From Candidatus Neomicrothrix sp. UBA881 (GTDB lineage: Bacteria; Actinomycetota; Acidimicrobiia; Acidimicrobiales; MedAcidi-G1), in assembly GCA_002294285.1 (NCBI GenBank), contig DBFL01000094.1, forward strand, positions 483-38,196: a DNA stretch of 37,714 nucleotides. The letters are read 5' to 3'. This document shows, one piece after another, positions 1 to 6,895 of the stretch. The notes beneath the pieces were generated by a model that searched no databases, was not told the DNA's origin, and saw only the letters and a list, made by a program, of their open reading frames with translations. The number at the start of each line of letters is the position of its first letter. Within the stretch, counting starts at the first letter, position 1. The position numbers were made by a program, and so were the translations under genes.

Positions 1-523
1 TTAAAACATCGTCAACTGTCTTACCTGAGTAAGGACCGTCGCCGACATCCCAACCCCAAGACCCCAGAGTTCCTCCAACACCAATGTTTTCAAAACCTTT
101 TAAAACTGAACCTGGGTGAGCTACAGTGCCTGCTTCAACTGTGAAAGTGATACCATTTCGAGCGCTCTCAGCTAATACAAGGGTTGCTGAAATTTCATCG
201 TCCTCTGATGTGTGGGCTTCATGAATGGGTATGGCCCAATCAAAAATGGCTTCATTATCTGTGATCGAATCGGGAATGCACGATCGTATAAGCCGGTCAC
301 CTGTTAAGTGTTGGTGTGCGTTTATCAATCCGGGGATTAACAGGAAGTTGTCACCACCATGTATGACTAAATCAGAGTTCTTCTTTAAGATTTCTTCTCT
401 TTTACCTATTTCCGCTATTCGTCCGTTGGTAACTTTTATGGCAGCGTCATTAATGATTTGACGTTCTTCATTCATGGTAAGAACAGTCTTTCCCACAACC
501 AGACTTGATTTATTTTTTGTCAC
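1..523 (-). CDS. Amidohydrolase, N-terminal part (cut by window edge)
   Basis: This reading frame stays open to the left edge, so only about the first 174 residues are visible. The N-terminus shows a short beta-sandwich segment (SLVVGKTVLTMNEER, then NGRIAEIG) followed by PGLINAHQHLTGDRLIR, which carries the His-x-His metal-ligand pair (H70, H72) of the amidohydrolase superfamily. The arrangement resembles the AtzA/TrzN/guanine deaminase-like branch, whose members hydrolyse amine or halide substituents on heterocycles, but the substrate cannot be told. I chose the GTG at 521-523 over the ATG at 473-475 because the residues between them fit the usual family N-terminus. The gene is divergent from the Rieske oxygenase at 582 and may belong to the same catabolic block. 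The remaining metal ligands lie outside the window. Confidence 0.75.
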   Translation of the reverse strand, partial: MTKNKSSLVVGKTVLTMNEERQIINDAAIKVTNGRIAEIGKREEILKKNSDLVIHGGDNFLLIPGLINAHQHLTGDRLIRSCIPDSITDNEAIFDWAIPIHEAHTSEDDEISATLVLAESARNGITFTVEAGTVAHPGSVLKGFENIGVGGTLGSWGWDVGDGPYSGKTVDDVL

Positions 524-551
524 AACAACAGAATAGATGCAGTAAGTTTGA

Positions 552-565
552 CTTATGCAAATAAG
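552..565. promoter_or_regulatory. Small inverted repeat in the divergent amidohydrolase/Rieske gap
   Basis: The 58-base gap between the two divergent genes holds the inverted repeat CTTAT-GCAA-ATAAG. A TTGACT hexamer (548-553) overlaps its left arm, but no good -10 element sits at the right distance. It could be an operator, but the short AT-rich arms make chance a real alternative. Confidence 0.25.
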
Positions 566-581
566 AAAAAAAGCTTGTTAA

Positions 582-1583
582 ATGTCTAATACCTTCGACT
601 GTTTGACTGAAAATACAGGCCTTTTAGACCATTGGTATGCCGTAGGCCTTTCCAAGGAAATCAATGAAAAACCTCTTTCGGTAGAGCTATTGAATTCTAG
701 ATATGTGATCTGGAGAGACAGAAAAGGATCCTTGGTGGCTGCTAATGAATTATGCCCCCACCGCCAAATGCCTCTAACGGAAGGCCATATAGATGAAGGC
801 TGCTTGAGATGCCCTTATCATGGATGGCTTTTCGGGGAAAGAGGGGAGTGTAAAGAGATACCCTCCGCGTCTCCAGATTTACCTATTCCATCTAAGGCAC
901 ACCTCAACACTTTCAACACCATTGAAAAGTATGGATTGGTTTGGCTTTCGCCTGGTGAGCCCAAGAAACCCTTATTTGAAATCGAGCAGGATAACGACTC
1001 TTCATTTAGGAGAATTAATACTGAAATGCAGAGTTGGGAAGTAGCTGCAACCAGAATGGTTGACAATTTTTTAGATATCACTCATTTTCCTTTTGTTCAC
1101 ACTGGAACCTTTGGTTCCGTTCAGGAGAAAGAATCACCGCCTATCGAATTGAAAGAACTCGATGAATATTTTTTCGGTTATGAATATGACGTTTTAGCTG
1201 CAAACCCAGGTGAAGCAAAGTCTGTCTCGGGATCTGAAGAGGAAGTAGTTTCAAGATTTATGACTACAGGATTCAATCTGCCTTTTAATGTTAGGAGTAC
1301 CATTGCCTATGAGTCTGGCCTGCAACACATAATCTTGTTGCTTTCCACGCCTATAGATGAAATAAATTCGTATTTCACTTTCGTGGTATGGCGAAATGAT
1401 GATTTTCAGATCCCTGAAGAAGAAATTATCTCTTTTGATCGAGCGATTGGGGAGGAAGACAGGGTAATGCTCGAACGACTAAGTGGGTCAATGCCTCTCG
1501 GTCAAACCGATCTGGCAAATGTAAAAGCAGATAAAGCCTCTGTTGAATGGAAGAGACAATTTGTGGAGATGATCAACGGATAG
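582..1583 (+). CDS. Rieske non-haem iron oxygenase (VanA/phenylpropionate-dioxygenase-like), paralogue 1
   Basis: The 333-residue protein begins with a Rieske [2Fe-2S] domain (about residues 17-120) with C58-P-H60 and C77-PY-H80. The catalytic half contains MVDNFLDITHFPFVHTGTFG, in which D161 or D165, H168 and H173 fit the mononuclear iron site. This is the single-component-size oxygenase type (vanillate demethylase, methylxanthine demethylase, related hydroxylases), which takes electrons from a separate reductase. It is clearly paralogous to the protein at 5317-6321: both share CLRCPYHGWLFG, the RINTEMQ stretch and the D-x2-H iron region. Its 3' end converges on the 2-oxoglutarate dioxygenase gene with an 8-base gap. 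Substrate is unknown; oxidative demethylation or ring hydroxylation are both possible. Confidence 0.9.
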   Translation: MSNTFDCLTENTGLLDHWYAVGLSKEINEKPLSVELLNSRYVIWRDRKGSLVAANELCPHRQMPLTEGHIDEGCLRCPYHGWLFGERGECKEIPSASPDLPIPSKAHLNTFNTIEKYGLVWLSPGEPKKPLFEIEQDNDSSFRRINTEMQSWEVAATRMVDNFLDITHFPFVHTGTFGSVQEKESPPIELKELDEYFFGYEYDVLAANPGEAKSVSGSEEEVVSRFMTTGFNLPFNVRSTIAYESGLQHIILLLSTPIDEINSYFTFVVWRNDDFQIPEEEIISFDRAIGEEDRVMLERLSGSMPLGQTDLANVKADKASVEWKRQFVEMING

Positions 1584-1601
1584 CTCGTATTCTACTCGAG
1601 C
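1583..1601. terminator. Short hairpin spanning two convergent stop codons
   Basis: GCTCG (1583-1587) and CGAGC (1597-1601) form a five-base-pair GC-rich stem with a nine-base loop. It covers the last base of the Rieske stop codon and the stop of the opposite gene. No T-run follows on either strand, so it would be a weak or bidirectional terminator at best. Confidence 0.35.
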
Positions 1602-2575
1602 ATAGACATCGACTTCGCCGTAATCCATTCGCCCGAAATTACTGGTTCGTAAGAAGTTTCTTTTTTTTCAGTAAGAGTTGTTGGGATAGTTTTTATCTCA
1701 GCTGTATAAGTGGGCTGGAAAAAAAATGGAATAGAGATCCGATCCCGTTTGCGATGAGAAGGATCATCCGGAAGAACGACACGGTGGAGGGTCGATGTCC
1801 ACCTGTCGTTTGTCCATCTTGCCATTAGGTCACCTATGTTAATGACATAGCCATCTTCTACAAGATCCACGTCAACCCACTGGTCATTGACTGTAATTTG
1901 AAGACCTGGTATTTGCTCAGGTGCAACAATCGTGAAAGCGCCATAGTCTGTATGCTCTCCGCGTCTGAGCTGACCAGAAGGCACTTCACCATCGACGGGG
2001 GGATACCAGTTGGACATTAAAAGCGAAGTGGGGTTATCGAACTTGTCTTTAAACCAATTCTCTTCGAGATTAAGAGCAATTGCCATAAGTTTTAGAATCT
2101 CTGCACAGAGATTCTCCATTTTGGCAAAATAAGCTTCATAAGCAGGTCTTAACTCGACAGGCTCTTCTGGCCAGAGGTTTTCACAGAAAACAGCTTCTGC
2201 TCCAGGTTGTTGAAGCTTGGAACGTAAAACTGGATCATCAAATCTACTTACATTAAAAGACTCACAAAGGTCAGGAGGGGTTTCTATTTCAAGGGTAGAA
2301 GCAAGAGCAGTTGTGTCAAGCCCCAAGTATCCACGGAAATGATTGGGTCCTGGCGGGGCTACTTTACTTTTCTCAGATACAGGTAGATGAAAGAAATCCC
2401 GTGACGAATTAATAACATCCTCCAAGAGTTTTGGATCAACCCCATGGCCTACTGCTATAAAAAAACCTGTCGATCTGCATGCAGAGTCAATACGTTTTGC
2501 TATCTCAAGACGATCTGAATTAGAGCCTTCAAATGCAGGGCTTAAATCGATAGTTGGTGCAAATTCCATATTCAC
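1592..2575 (-). CDS. 2-oxoglutarate/Fe(II)-dependent dioxygenase (isopenicillin N synthase family)
   Basis: The 327-residue protein has the DIOX_N-type beginning (PTIDLSPAF, then STGFFIAVGHGV near residues 35-46) and the 2OG-FeII oxygenase domain in its second half. The iron triad is H208-T-D210 and H264, and the co-substrate-binding R279-x-S281 is present, so it should be catalytically competent. Family members hydroxylate, demethylate or desaturate small molecules using oxygen and 2-oxoglutarate. The start is the GTG at 2573-2575, with GGAG four bases upstream, and it overlaps the stop of the SnoaL-like gene (GTGA). This indicates translational coupling as the last gene of a four-gene minus-strand operon. 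Substrate is not predictable. Confidence 0.9.
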   Translation of the reverse strand: MNMEFAPTIDLSPAFEGSNSDRLEIAKRIDSACRSTGFFIAVGHGVDPKLLEDVINSSRDFFHLPVSEKSKVAPPGPNHFRGYLGLDTTALASTLEIETPPDLCESFNVSRFDDPVLRSKLQQPGAEAVFCENLWPEEPVELRPAYEAYFAKMENLCAEILKLMAIALNLEENWFKDKFDNPTSLLMSNWYPPVDGEVPSGQLRRGEHTDYGAFTIVAPEQIPGLQITVNDQWVDVDLVEDGYVINIGDLMARWTNDRWTSTLHRVVLPDDPSHRKRDRISIPFFFQPTYTAEIKTIPTTLTEKKETSYEPVISGEWITAKSMSMLE

Positions 2576-2985
2576 TTTTCTCCGAATCCATCTGACATGC
2601 CCATCTGTTTCAAAAAAGTAAGACTGTCAAAGTAGTCAACCCTTCGTTTGATCAAACCCTCTGAGATATGAAATAAGAAAACGCCTTTGATTTCTATGGG
2701 GGTATTATCGACATCAGCTCTCATCATGTAAGAGGTAAATACTCGCTCACCATCAGCAACCGCCTCCTCAAGCTCATAGCTGATACCTTGAAACTTTTCC
2801 AAGAAACCGTTTAAGTTATTTCTGTATGTAGTCCGACCTGTGCATGGTTCACCCAAAGCGCTTGTATGGATATTTTCAAAATCATCATCCACGTGTTGAG
2901 CTATGAAATCAGCATCACCTTTAGAGAATGAGCTTAAGTATGATTTGGCAACTTCTATAGGTTCCATTCTCGTATCATTTTTCAC
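2572..2985 (-). CDS. SnoaL-like/NTF2-fold protein
   Basis: A 137-residue protein with the cone-shaped NTF2/SnoaL pattern: an N-terminal helix (VAKSYLSSFSKGDADFIAQHV), a central DFENIHTSALGEPCTGR segment, and C-terminal strands ending FLFHISEGLIKRRVDYFDS. Such proteins act as isomerases, dehydratases or hydrolases on polar metabolites, or have no known activity. The start shown is a GTG overlapping the end of the upstream VOC gene; an ATG seven codons in (2965-2967) would leave a short gap instead. Neither has a strong ribosome-binding site. It sits between a VOC gene and the 2OG dioxygenase, so a role in the same pathway is inferred from position only. Confidence 0.75.
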   Translation of the reverse strand: MKNDTRMEPIEVAKSYLSSFSKGDADFIAQHVDDDFENIHTSALGEPCTGRTTYRNNLNGFLEKFQGISYELEEAVADGERVFTSYMMRADVDNTPIEIKGVFLFHISEGLIKRRVDYFDSLTFLKQMGMSDGFGEK

Positions 2986-3487
2986 TAATTAATTCTTGAA
3001 AAGTTGAGTAGACACCTTGGTCAAAAGAAAACTCGAGAGTGTTCCCATCAGGGTCTTTGGCCATAAACACCCAACCGATAGGTGGAGGCAACTCGGTTAA
3101 GGGCATTGCAACAGAACCTGTCGCAGAGAGTTTCTTTTCAAGTTCTTGAAGGGCTTCTAAGCTAGGCAACTCTATTCCTAGATGAGCGAAAGGCCCAAGA
3201 ACAGTATGAGGGGCACCTTCGAAAGGGTCCTTCCCTGGGAAAAATTGGGATACAACTAGTAGAAATGGGCTAGCAGGATTATCGGCATGCCCCAACCAAG
3301 CGGCATAGCCCATTTCATCCTCACGTCTTGTGATCAAAGACATTGGGGTATTGGTGGTGTACCACTCAATCGTCGCGTTGATATCGTTCACGCGCAATGC
3401 CACATGGGTCCAACGCGGCTCAGGTGGATGAACATCGTATGTAGTTTCGCCTGTCATGTCTTCACTCTTATTCAATTGTCCAGCCAT
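2975..3487 (-). CDS. VOC (glyoxalase/extradiol dioxygenase fold) protein, second in operon
   Basis: A 170-residue single-chain VOC protein. The first module starts with RWTHVALRVNDINATIEWY and the second with FAHLGIELPSLEAL, ending in DPDGNTLEFSFD. His near residue 27, the His in FAHLGIE and the Glu of NTLEFSF are placed like VOC metal ligands. The family covers glyoxalase I, methylmalonyl-CoA epimerase, extradiol dioxygenases and fosfomycin-resistance-like enzymes; this one is too short for a classical two-domain extradiol dioxygenase. The ATG at 3487 overlaps the preceding gene by 20 bases and has no clear ribosome-binding site. The ATG at 3455-3457 lies just past the upstream stop codon and is a reasonable alternative start. 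Confidence 0.8.
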   Translation of the reverse strand: MAGQLNKSEDMTGETTYDVHPPEPRWTHVALRVNDINATIEWYTTNTPMSLITRREDEMGYAAWLGHADNPASPFLLVVSQFFPGKDPFEGAPHTVLGPFAHLGIELPSLEALQELEKKLSATGSVAMPLTELPPPIGWVFMAKDPDGNTLEFSFDQGVYSTFQELISEK

Positions 3488-3995
3488 CTGGGATTAATGC
3501 TTCTCCAATCACCTGATGCGTGTCCTCATCAACTTCAACGCCTTCGAGATGCTGCCAGAGATTTATCTGATTACCCCAAGGGTCTATAAACGATGCATTA
3601 GCACCACCAAATTCAGTCCAAAAGTGATTTCTCCACAAAATGGTAGCTCCGAGTTCTTCCGCTGCGTCTAAGATCCGATCAAAAGAGTCATCATCACTGA
3701 CCATAATCCATGCTCTGATAGATCTACCTCCAGAACTCAACTCCGTAGGTTCAGAAGGCTCAGGGTTCGGATGTGGTCGAGCGTTAGCTGCATTGTAGAT
3801 ACCCATATGCAGATTGCCTGTGGGTCCCTGACTTCCATCATCCAATTTAAAGTTTTGACCAGGTACGATTCGGTTAAAAATACCGGGTATACGTGTTTCT
3901 ATTTCCCAATTAAAAACTTTGCTATAGAAATCAGTTGCAGCCTCAACATCATCGGTAGGAAAGTCAACGAAAACTAGAATATTAGGGTATGTCAT
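3468..3995 (-). CDS. VOC family protein, first in operon
   Basis: The start is set at the ATG 3993-3995 because AAGGAG lies four bases upstream; a nine-codon longer frame exists but lacks this signal. The 175-residue product opens with NILVFVDFPTDDVEAATDFY, a typical VOC first strand and helix, and ends its second module with FIDPWGNQINLWQH, which resembles the conserved DPxGNxxEL/W closing motif. The middle carries a proline-rich loop (RPHPNPEPSEPTE) and IRAWIMVSDDD. It is the promoter-proximal gene of the minus-strand operon and is divergent from the large Rieske oxygenase. Function could be isomerase, lyase or dioxygenase chemistry; the substrate is unknown. Confidence 0.82.
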   Translation of the reverse strand: MTYPNILVFVDFPTDDVEAATDFYSKVFNWEIETRIPGIFNRIVPGQNFKLDDGSQGPTGNLHMGIYNAANARPHPNPEPSEPTELSSGGRSIRAWIMVSDDDSFDRILDAAEELGATILWRNHFWTEFGGANASFIDPWGNQINLWQHLEGVEVDEDTHQVIGEALIPDGWTIE

Positions 3996-4034
3996 GGTTC
4001 TCCTTAATCGAACGGAATCCACAGAATACCAAAA

Positions 4035-4051
4035 GGTCTGATTGTCTGACC
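4035..4051. promoter_or_regulatory. Operator-like 17-bp dyad between divergent catabolic operons
   Basis: GGTCTGATTGTCTGACC reads as GGTC-x-GA-xxxxx-TC... partly symmetrical about position 4043: the outer GGTC/GACC arms match exactly and inner GA/TC pairs match. It lies in the 100-base gap between the VOC operon (-) and the large Rieske gene (+). This is where a GntR- or TetR-type repressor would control both directions. No regulator gene is visible in the window. Confidence 0.4.
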
Positions 4052-4095
4052 AATTGTCTTTAAGGTATATTTCATTATTAACAGAGGGGGGTTGT

Positions 4096-5316
4096 GTGGA
4101 AAGTCCAATTGAGCTTGAAGAGTTGCTTAAGTCGCGTGGAACTTATCGAGATGCGATCGGATTACCTCCAAAGGTATATAGCGATCCCGATTTTTTTGTT
4201 TTCGAACGTGAAGCCGTATTCGCGTCCGAATGGCTTTGCGTGGGACGGGAAGAACAGGTTCAGGAAGTAGGAGATTATTTTTCTGCAACACCAGCTGGAG
4301 AACCAATAATTGTTGTAAGAAATTCAGAATCTGAGATACGAGCAATGTCATCAGTTTGTCCTCACAGAGGTATGTGCGTTACAGCAGACCTTGATGGAAT
4401 AGATGATGAGAATATGCTTGAGCCCACCAAATTTCTTTCAGGCAACGTGAGATACTTTCGATGCCCCTACCATTGGTGGGTATTTAATTTAGAGGGCCAG
4501 CTCACAGGAGCTCCTGAAATGAAAGAGACGGACTGTTTCAAAGCAGAAGATACAAGTCTTGAAAATATCGCTTTGGAGATCTGGAACGGCTTTATATTTG
4601 TAAATTTTGACATCAATGCAGATCCTTTAGGCCCGAGTTTGGGAAAACTTGAAAAGGCAGTAAGGAATTACGATCTTTCCTCACTCAAAACCGTAGACCC
4701 TGCAGTAATTCCTGATGTCCCATTTAATTGGAAGATCATGATAGAGAATTTTATGGAGATGTACCATAACAGCCGTCTCCACAAAGGTATCCATGATTGG
4801 GCACCCTCAGCAGGAGCTCCTGGGACACCATCCTCATATTCAGATTTTGAAGAAGGCGATGGAGCAATGTTTGGATTTAATCCGTCCTTGGAAATGGATG
4901 GAGGCTTTAATCCAACTTACAAAGCCCTTTTTCCGCCTCTTCCAAACTTAACTGATGAAGAGAGACAAAGAGTCGTATTCGCTTTCGTTCCCCCAACTCT
5001 TTTAATTGGAATGCAATCAGATTCTGCATTTTGGTTCACAGTTAATCCAACCAGTCCCGAAACACACGAACTCAGTATGGCCTACTTATTCCCAGAAGAA
5101 GTTCTTGAAATCCCCTTATTTGATGAATTGCTTGAAGCCGCAATAAGGGGAGTTGGCTATTTTAATCGTCAAGATATACCAACAAATATTGCTACTCACT
5201 TGGGATTGAGTTCACGTTTTGCAAACCGAGCCCACTACTCCTGGCAAGAGGCCGTTATACCGCAATTTAATTCTTGGCTTGTTAACCGCTATGAGAAGCA
5301 AATGGAAGATAAATAG
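4096..5316 (+). CDS. Rieske ring-hydroxylating oxygenase alpha-subunit-like protein with extended Rieske loop
   Basis: The start is placed at GTG 4096 because GAGGGGGG lies directly upstream; an 18-codon longer TTG frame has no such signal. The 406-residue protein has a Rieske domain with C88-P-H90 and C123-PY-H126. The distance between the two ligand pairs is 32 residues, about 15 more than the usual 17 or so, and HWW replaces the common HGW after the second pair. The catalytic domain has NWKIMIENFMEMYHNSRLH, which matches the E-N-x2-E-x-YH-x4-H iron-site pattern of alpha subunits and choline-monooxygenase-like enzymes. It abuts the third Rieske gene with no intervening base, so the two are co-transcribed. 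No beta subunit is present. Substrate is unknown. Confidence 0.88.
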   Translation: MESPIELEELLKSRGTYRDAIGLPPKVYSDPDFFVFEREAVFASEWLCVGREEQVQEVGDYFSATPAGEPIIVVRNSESEIRAMSSVCPHRGMCVTADLDGIDDENMLEPTKFLSGNVRYFRCPYHWWVFNLEGQLTGAPEMKETDCFKAEDTSLENIALEIWNGFIFVNFDINADPLGPSLGKLEKAVRNYDLSSLKTVDPAVIPDVPFNWKIMIENFMEMYHNSRLHKGIHDWAPSAGAPGTPSSYSDFEEGDGAMFGFNPSLEMDGGFNPTYKALFPPLPNLTDEERQRVVFAFVPPTLLIGMQSDSAFWFTVNPTSPETHELSMAYLFPEEVLEIPLFDELLEAAIRGVGYFNRQDIPTNIATHLGLSSRFANRAHYSWQEAVIPQFNSWLVNRYEKQMEDK

Positions 5317-6321
5317 ATGTCTGATTCATATCAAATCCTGCAAAATTACTGGCATGCAGTAGCTACCAGTAAGTCTTTAGAATCTGACATCCTTTCTGTG
5401 AAACTTTTAGAAAAGGACTATGTTCTGTGGCGCACCCCAGATGGTTCAATCGGAGCGTCTCTAGATATCTGCTCACACAGGCAGGCTCCTTTGTCAAAAG
5501 GACATCTAGAAGAAGGTTGTTTAAGATGCCCCTATCACGGCTGGTTATTTGGAGATGAAGGGCAATGTTTAGAAATCCCTTCAGCTCAAAAAAATTTACC
5601 CATTCCTCCTAAAGCCCATTTGGAATTTATACAAACTCAAGAAAAATATGGTTTGATTTGGATGTGTCCAGGAGACCCTCATTCTCCAATACCTGAGGTA
5701 GTAGCAGAGAATGACGATTCCTTCACACGCATTAATACAGAAATGCAGATCTGGAACGTTGACAGCACGCGAATGATTGACAACATGCTCGACATTTCTC
5801 ATTTCCCATATACACATAGGGGCACTTTTGGAATCGAGCAAGAAACGGTTGTGCCAAAAATTAATCTAGAACAACTAGATGAGACTTTCTTTGGTTATGG
5901 CTACGAAGTGAAGATAAACAATGTTGGCGCTACAAAAGTTATGTCTGGAGGGGGAGATGATGTCCTAAAGCTTTTCATGACTACAGGATTTGCTTTACCT
6001 TTCTCCGTCCTGAGCACAATGAGCTATGAGACAGGTGTAGAACAAAAACTATTTATGACCGCAGCTCCGATACAGGAAGGCAAGTCCGCATACACTTTTG
6101 TACTTTGGCGTAACGACGACCTGAACGCGTTGGTGGCTCCAAACCGAACAATTGCTGATGAAGTACTTGAATTGGAACTAGCCGTAGTTTTGGAAGACCA
6201 AATGATGTTAGAAAAACTAAAAGGTCGACTTCCACTAGAACACGGTGCATTAGTGGATGTTCAAGCTGATAAGCCTTCATTGGAGTGGCGGAGACGATAT
6301 AAAGAACTAATCTCTAGCTAG
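5317..6321 (+). CDS. Rieske non-haem iron oxygenase, paralogue 2
   Basis: The ATG directly follows the TAG of the preceding Rieske gene. The 334-residue product has cluster ligands C52-S-H54 and C71-PY-H74 and an iron-site segment MIDNMLDISHFPYTH with D155 or D159, H162 and H167. It aligns along its full length with the protein at 582-1583, including CLRCPYHGWLFG, PPKAHL, EKYGL and the FMTTGF and YETG stretches near residues 215-240, so one arose by duplication of the other. Paired Rieske monooxygenases of this size are known to demethylate different positions of one substrate, as in the methylxanthine N-demethylases. Whether that applies here is only an inference. Electron-transfer partners are not encoded nearby. 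Confidence 0.9.
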   Translation: MSDSYQILQNYWHAVATSKSLESDILSVKLLEKDYVLWRTPDGSIGASLDICSHRQAPLSKGHLEEGCLRCPYHGWLFGDEGQCLEIPSAQKNLPIPPKAHLEFIQTQEKYGLIWMCPGDPHSPIPEVVAENDDSFTRINTEMQIWNVDSTRMIDNMLDISHFPYTHRGTFGIEQETVVPKINLEQLDETFFGYGYEVKINNVGATKVMSGGGDDVLKLFMTTGFALPFSVLSTMSYETGVEQKLFMTAAPIQEGKSAYTFVLWRNDDLNALVAPNRTIADEVLELELAVVLEDQMMLEKLKGRLPLEHGALVDVQADKPSLEWRRRYKELISS

Positions 6322-6364
6322 GTGTGCTGCAGCTTAAGCGTTGATAGGATCAATGTTTGTAGGT

Positions 6365-6441
6365 AATCCAAGGGGGATTGCTTGAGGTCGGGTTCGAGAC
6401 TCCGATCTCTCCTATAGCCTTGAAGGTATAAGTTTTCAAGG
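6365..6441 (+). promoter_or_regulatory. Structured rpsO leader with three hairpins
   Basis: Three consecutive stems precede rpsO: AATCC/GGATT (6365-6369 with 6375-6379), GAGGTCGG/CCGATCTC (6384-6391 with 6402-6409, eight pairs including one G-U, ten-base loop), and CCTTGAA/TTCAAGG (6418-6424 with 6435-6441). An AGAGG ribosome-binding site and the ATG follow. S15 often represses its own mRNA by binding such leaders, and lineage-specific leader folds are known. No T-run follows the stems, so a plain terminator is unlikely. Confidence 0.55.
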
Positions 6442-6465
6442 TTTGAATCCGAATTAGAGGAATAT

Positions 6466-6735
6466 ATGTCTAGTAGTACGCCTGTTAAGTCTGAGATGAT
6501 TTCTGAGCACCAGCTGCATGAGAGCGATACTGGTTCTCCAGAAGTCCAGATTGCTTTGATGAGTGGAAAAATTAACCACCTTACTGAGCATTTGAAAGTT
6601 CATAAAAAGGACCATCACAGTAGAAGAGGTTTGTTGATGCTGGTCGGCCGAAGGCGGAGAATGCTTGATTATCTAGAAAAAAATGATGTTGAGCGTTACA
6701 GGTCGATTATCACAAAGTTAGGTTTACGTCGTTAA
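6466..6735 (+). CDS. rpsO: 30S ribosomal protein S15
   Basis: The 89-residue length and sequence match S15: the conserved [36 protein letters not shown] core is present in pieces, followed by [12 protein letters not shown] and the terminal ITKLGLRR. S15 binds the 16S rRNA three-way junction in the central domain and nucleates platform assembly. AGAGG lies just ahead of the ATG. As in many bacteria it is followed by pnp, and its mRNA has a structured leader that is a plausible site of autoregulation. Confidence 0.98.
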   Translation: MSSSTPVKSEMISEHQLHESDTGSPEVQIALMSGKINHLTEHLKVHKKDHHSRRGLLMLVGRRRRMLDYLEKNDVERYRSIITKLGLRR

Positions 6736-6751
6736 GGCGTTTGATTAAAAA

Positions 6752-6832
6752 GTTCCTAAAATGGTATTTGATTAAGGAACAAGTAAAAAAAGACTCTAGC
6801 GATGAGCAGCTTTTAGAAATTAGTTTTCATCG
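6752..6832 (+). promoter_or_regulatory. rpsO-pnp intergenic hairpins
   Basis: The 160-base gap contains two inverted repeats: GTTCCT/AGGAAC (6752-6757 with 6775-6780) and CGATGA/TCATCG (6800-6805 with 6827-6832). Neither has a terminator-like T-run. In other bacteria the pnp leader carries a processed stem-loop used by PNPase to control its own message, so processing sites are a possible role here. Confidence 0.35.
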
Positions 6833-6870
6833 ACTGGTGTCGCCCTGATCGGAAATGTTTCGAACAGGTG

Positions 6871-6890
6871 AAGAAGAGAAAAGAAGAGAA
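6871..6890 (+). repeat. Perfect tandem 10-mer in the pnp ribosome-binding region
   Basis: AAGAAGAGAA occurs twice head to tail immediately before the pnp start codon (ATG at 6896). Both copies contain a Shine-Dalgarno-like AGAAGAG core. It may offer alternative ribosome-binding positions or be a simple slippage product. Confidence 0.5.
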
Positions 6891-6895
6891 TAATA

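Noticed and set aside
225..461. Plus-strand reading frame of 78 codons
   Set aside because: It lies opposite the amidohydrolase, which has a recognisable metal-binding motif; the plus-strand translation shows no family features.
4042..4095. Longer N-terminus of the large Rieske protein from a TTG
   Set aside because: GTG 4096 has a very strong ribosome-binding site and the extra residues run through the operator-like dyad.
6384..6409. GGTTCGAGACTCC segment resembling a tRNA T-arm
   Set aside because: The loop and stem lengths do not fit a T-arm and no acceptor, D-arm or anticodon arm can be assembled around it; it is better explained as the middle hairpin of the rpsO leader.
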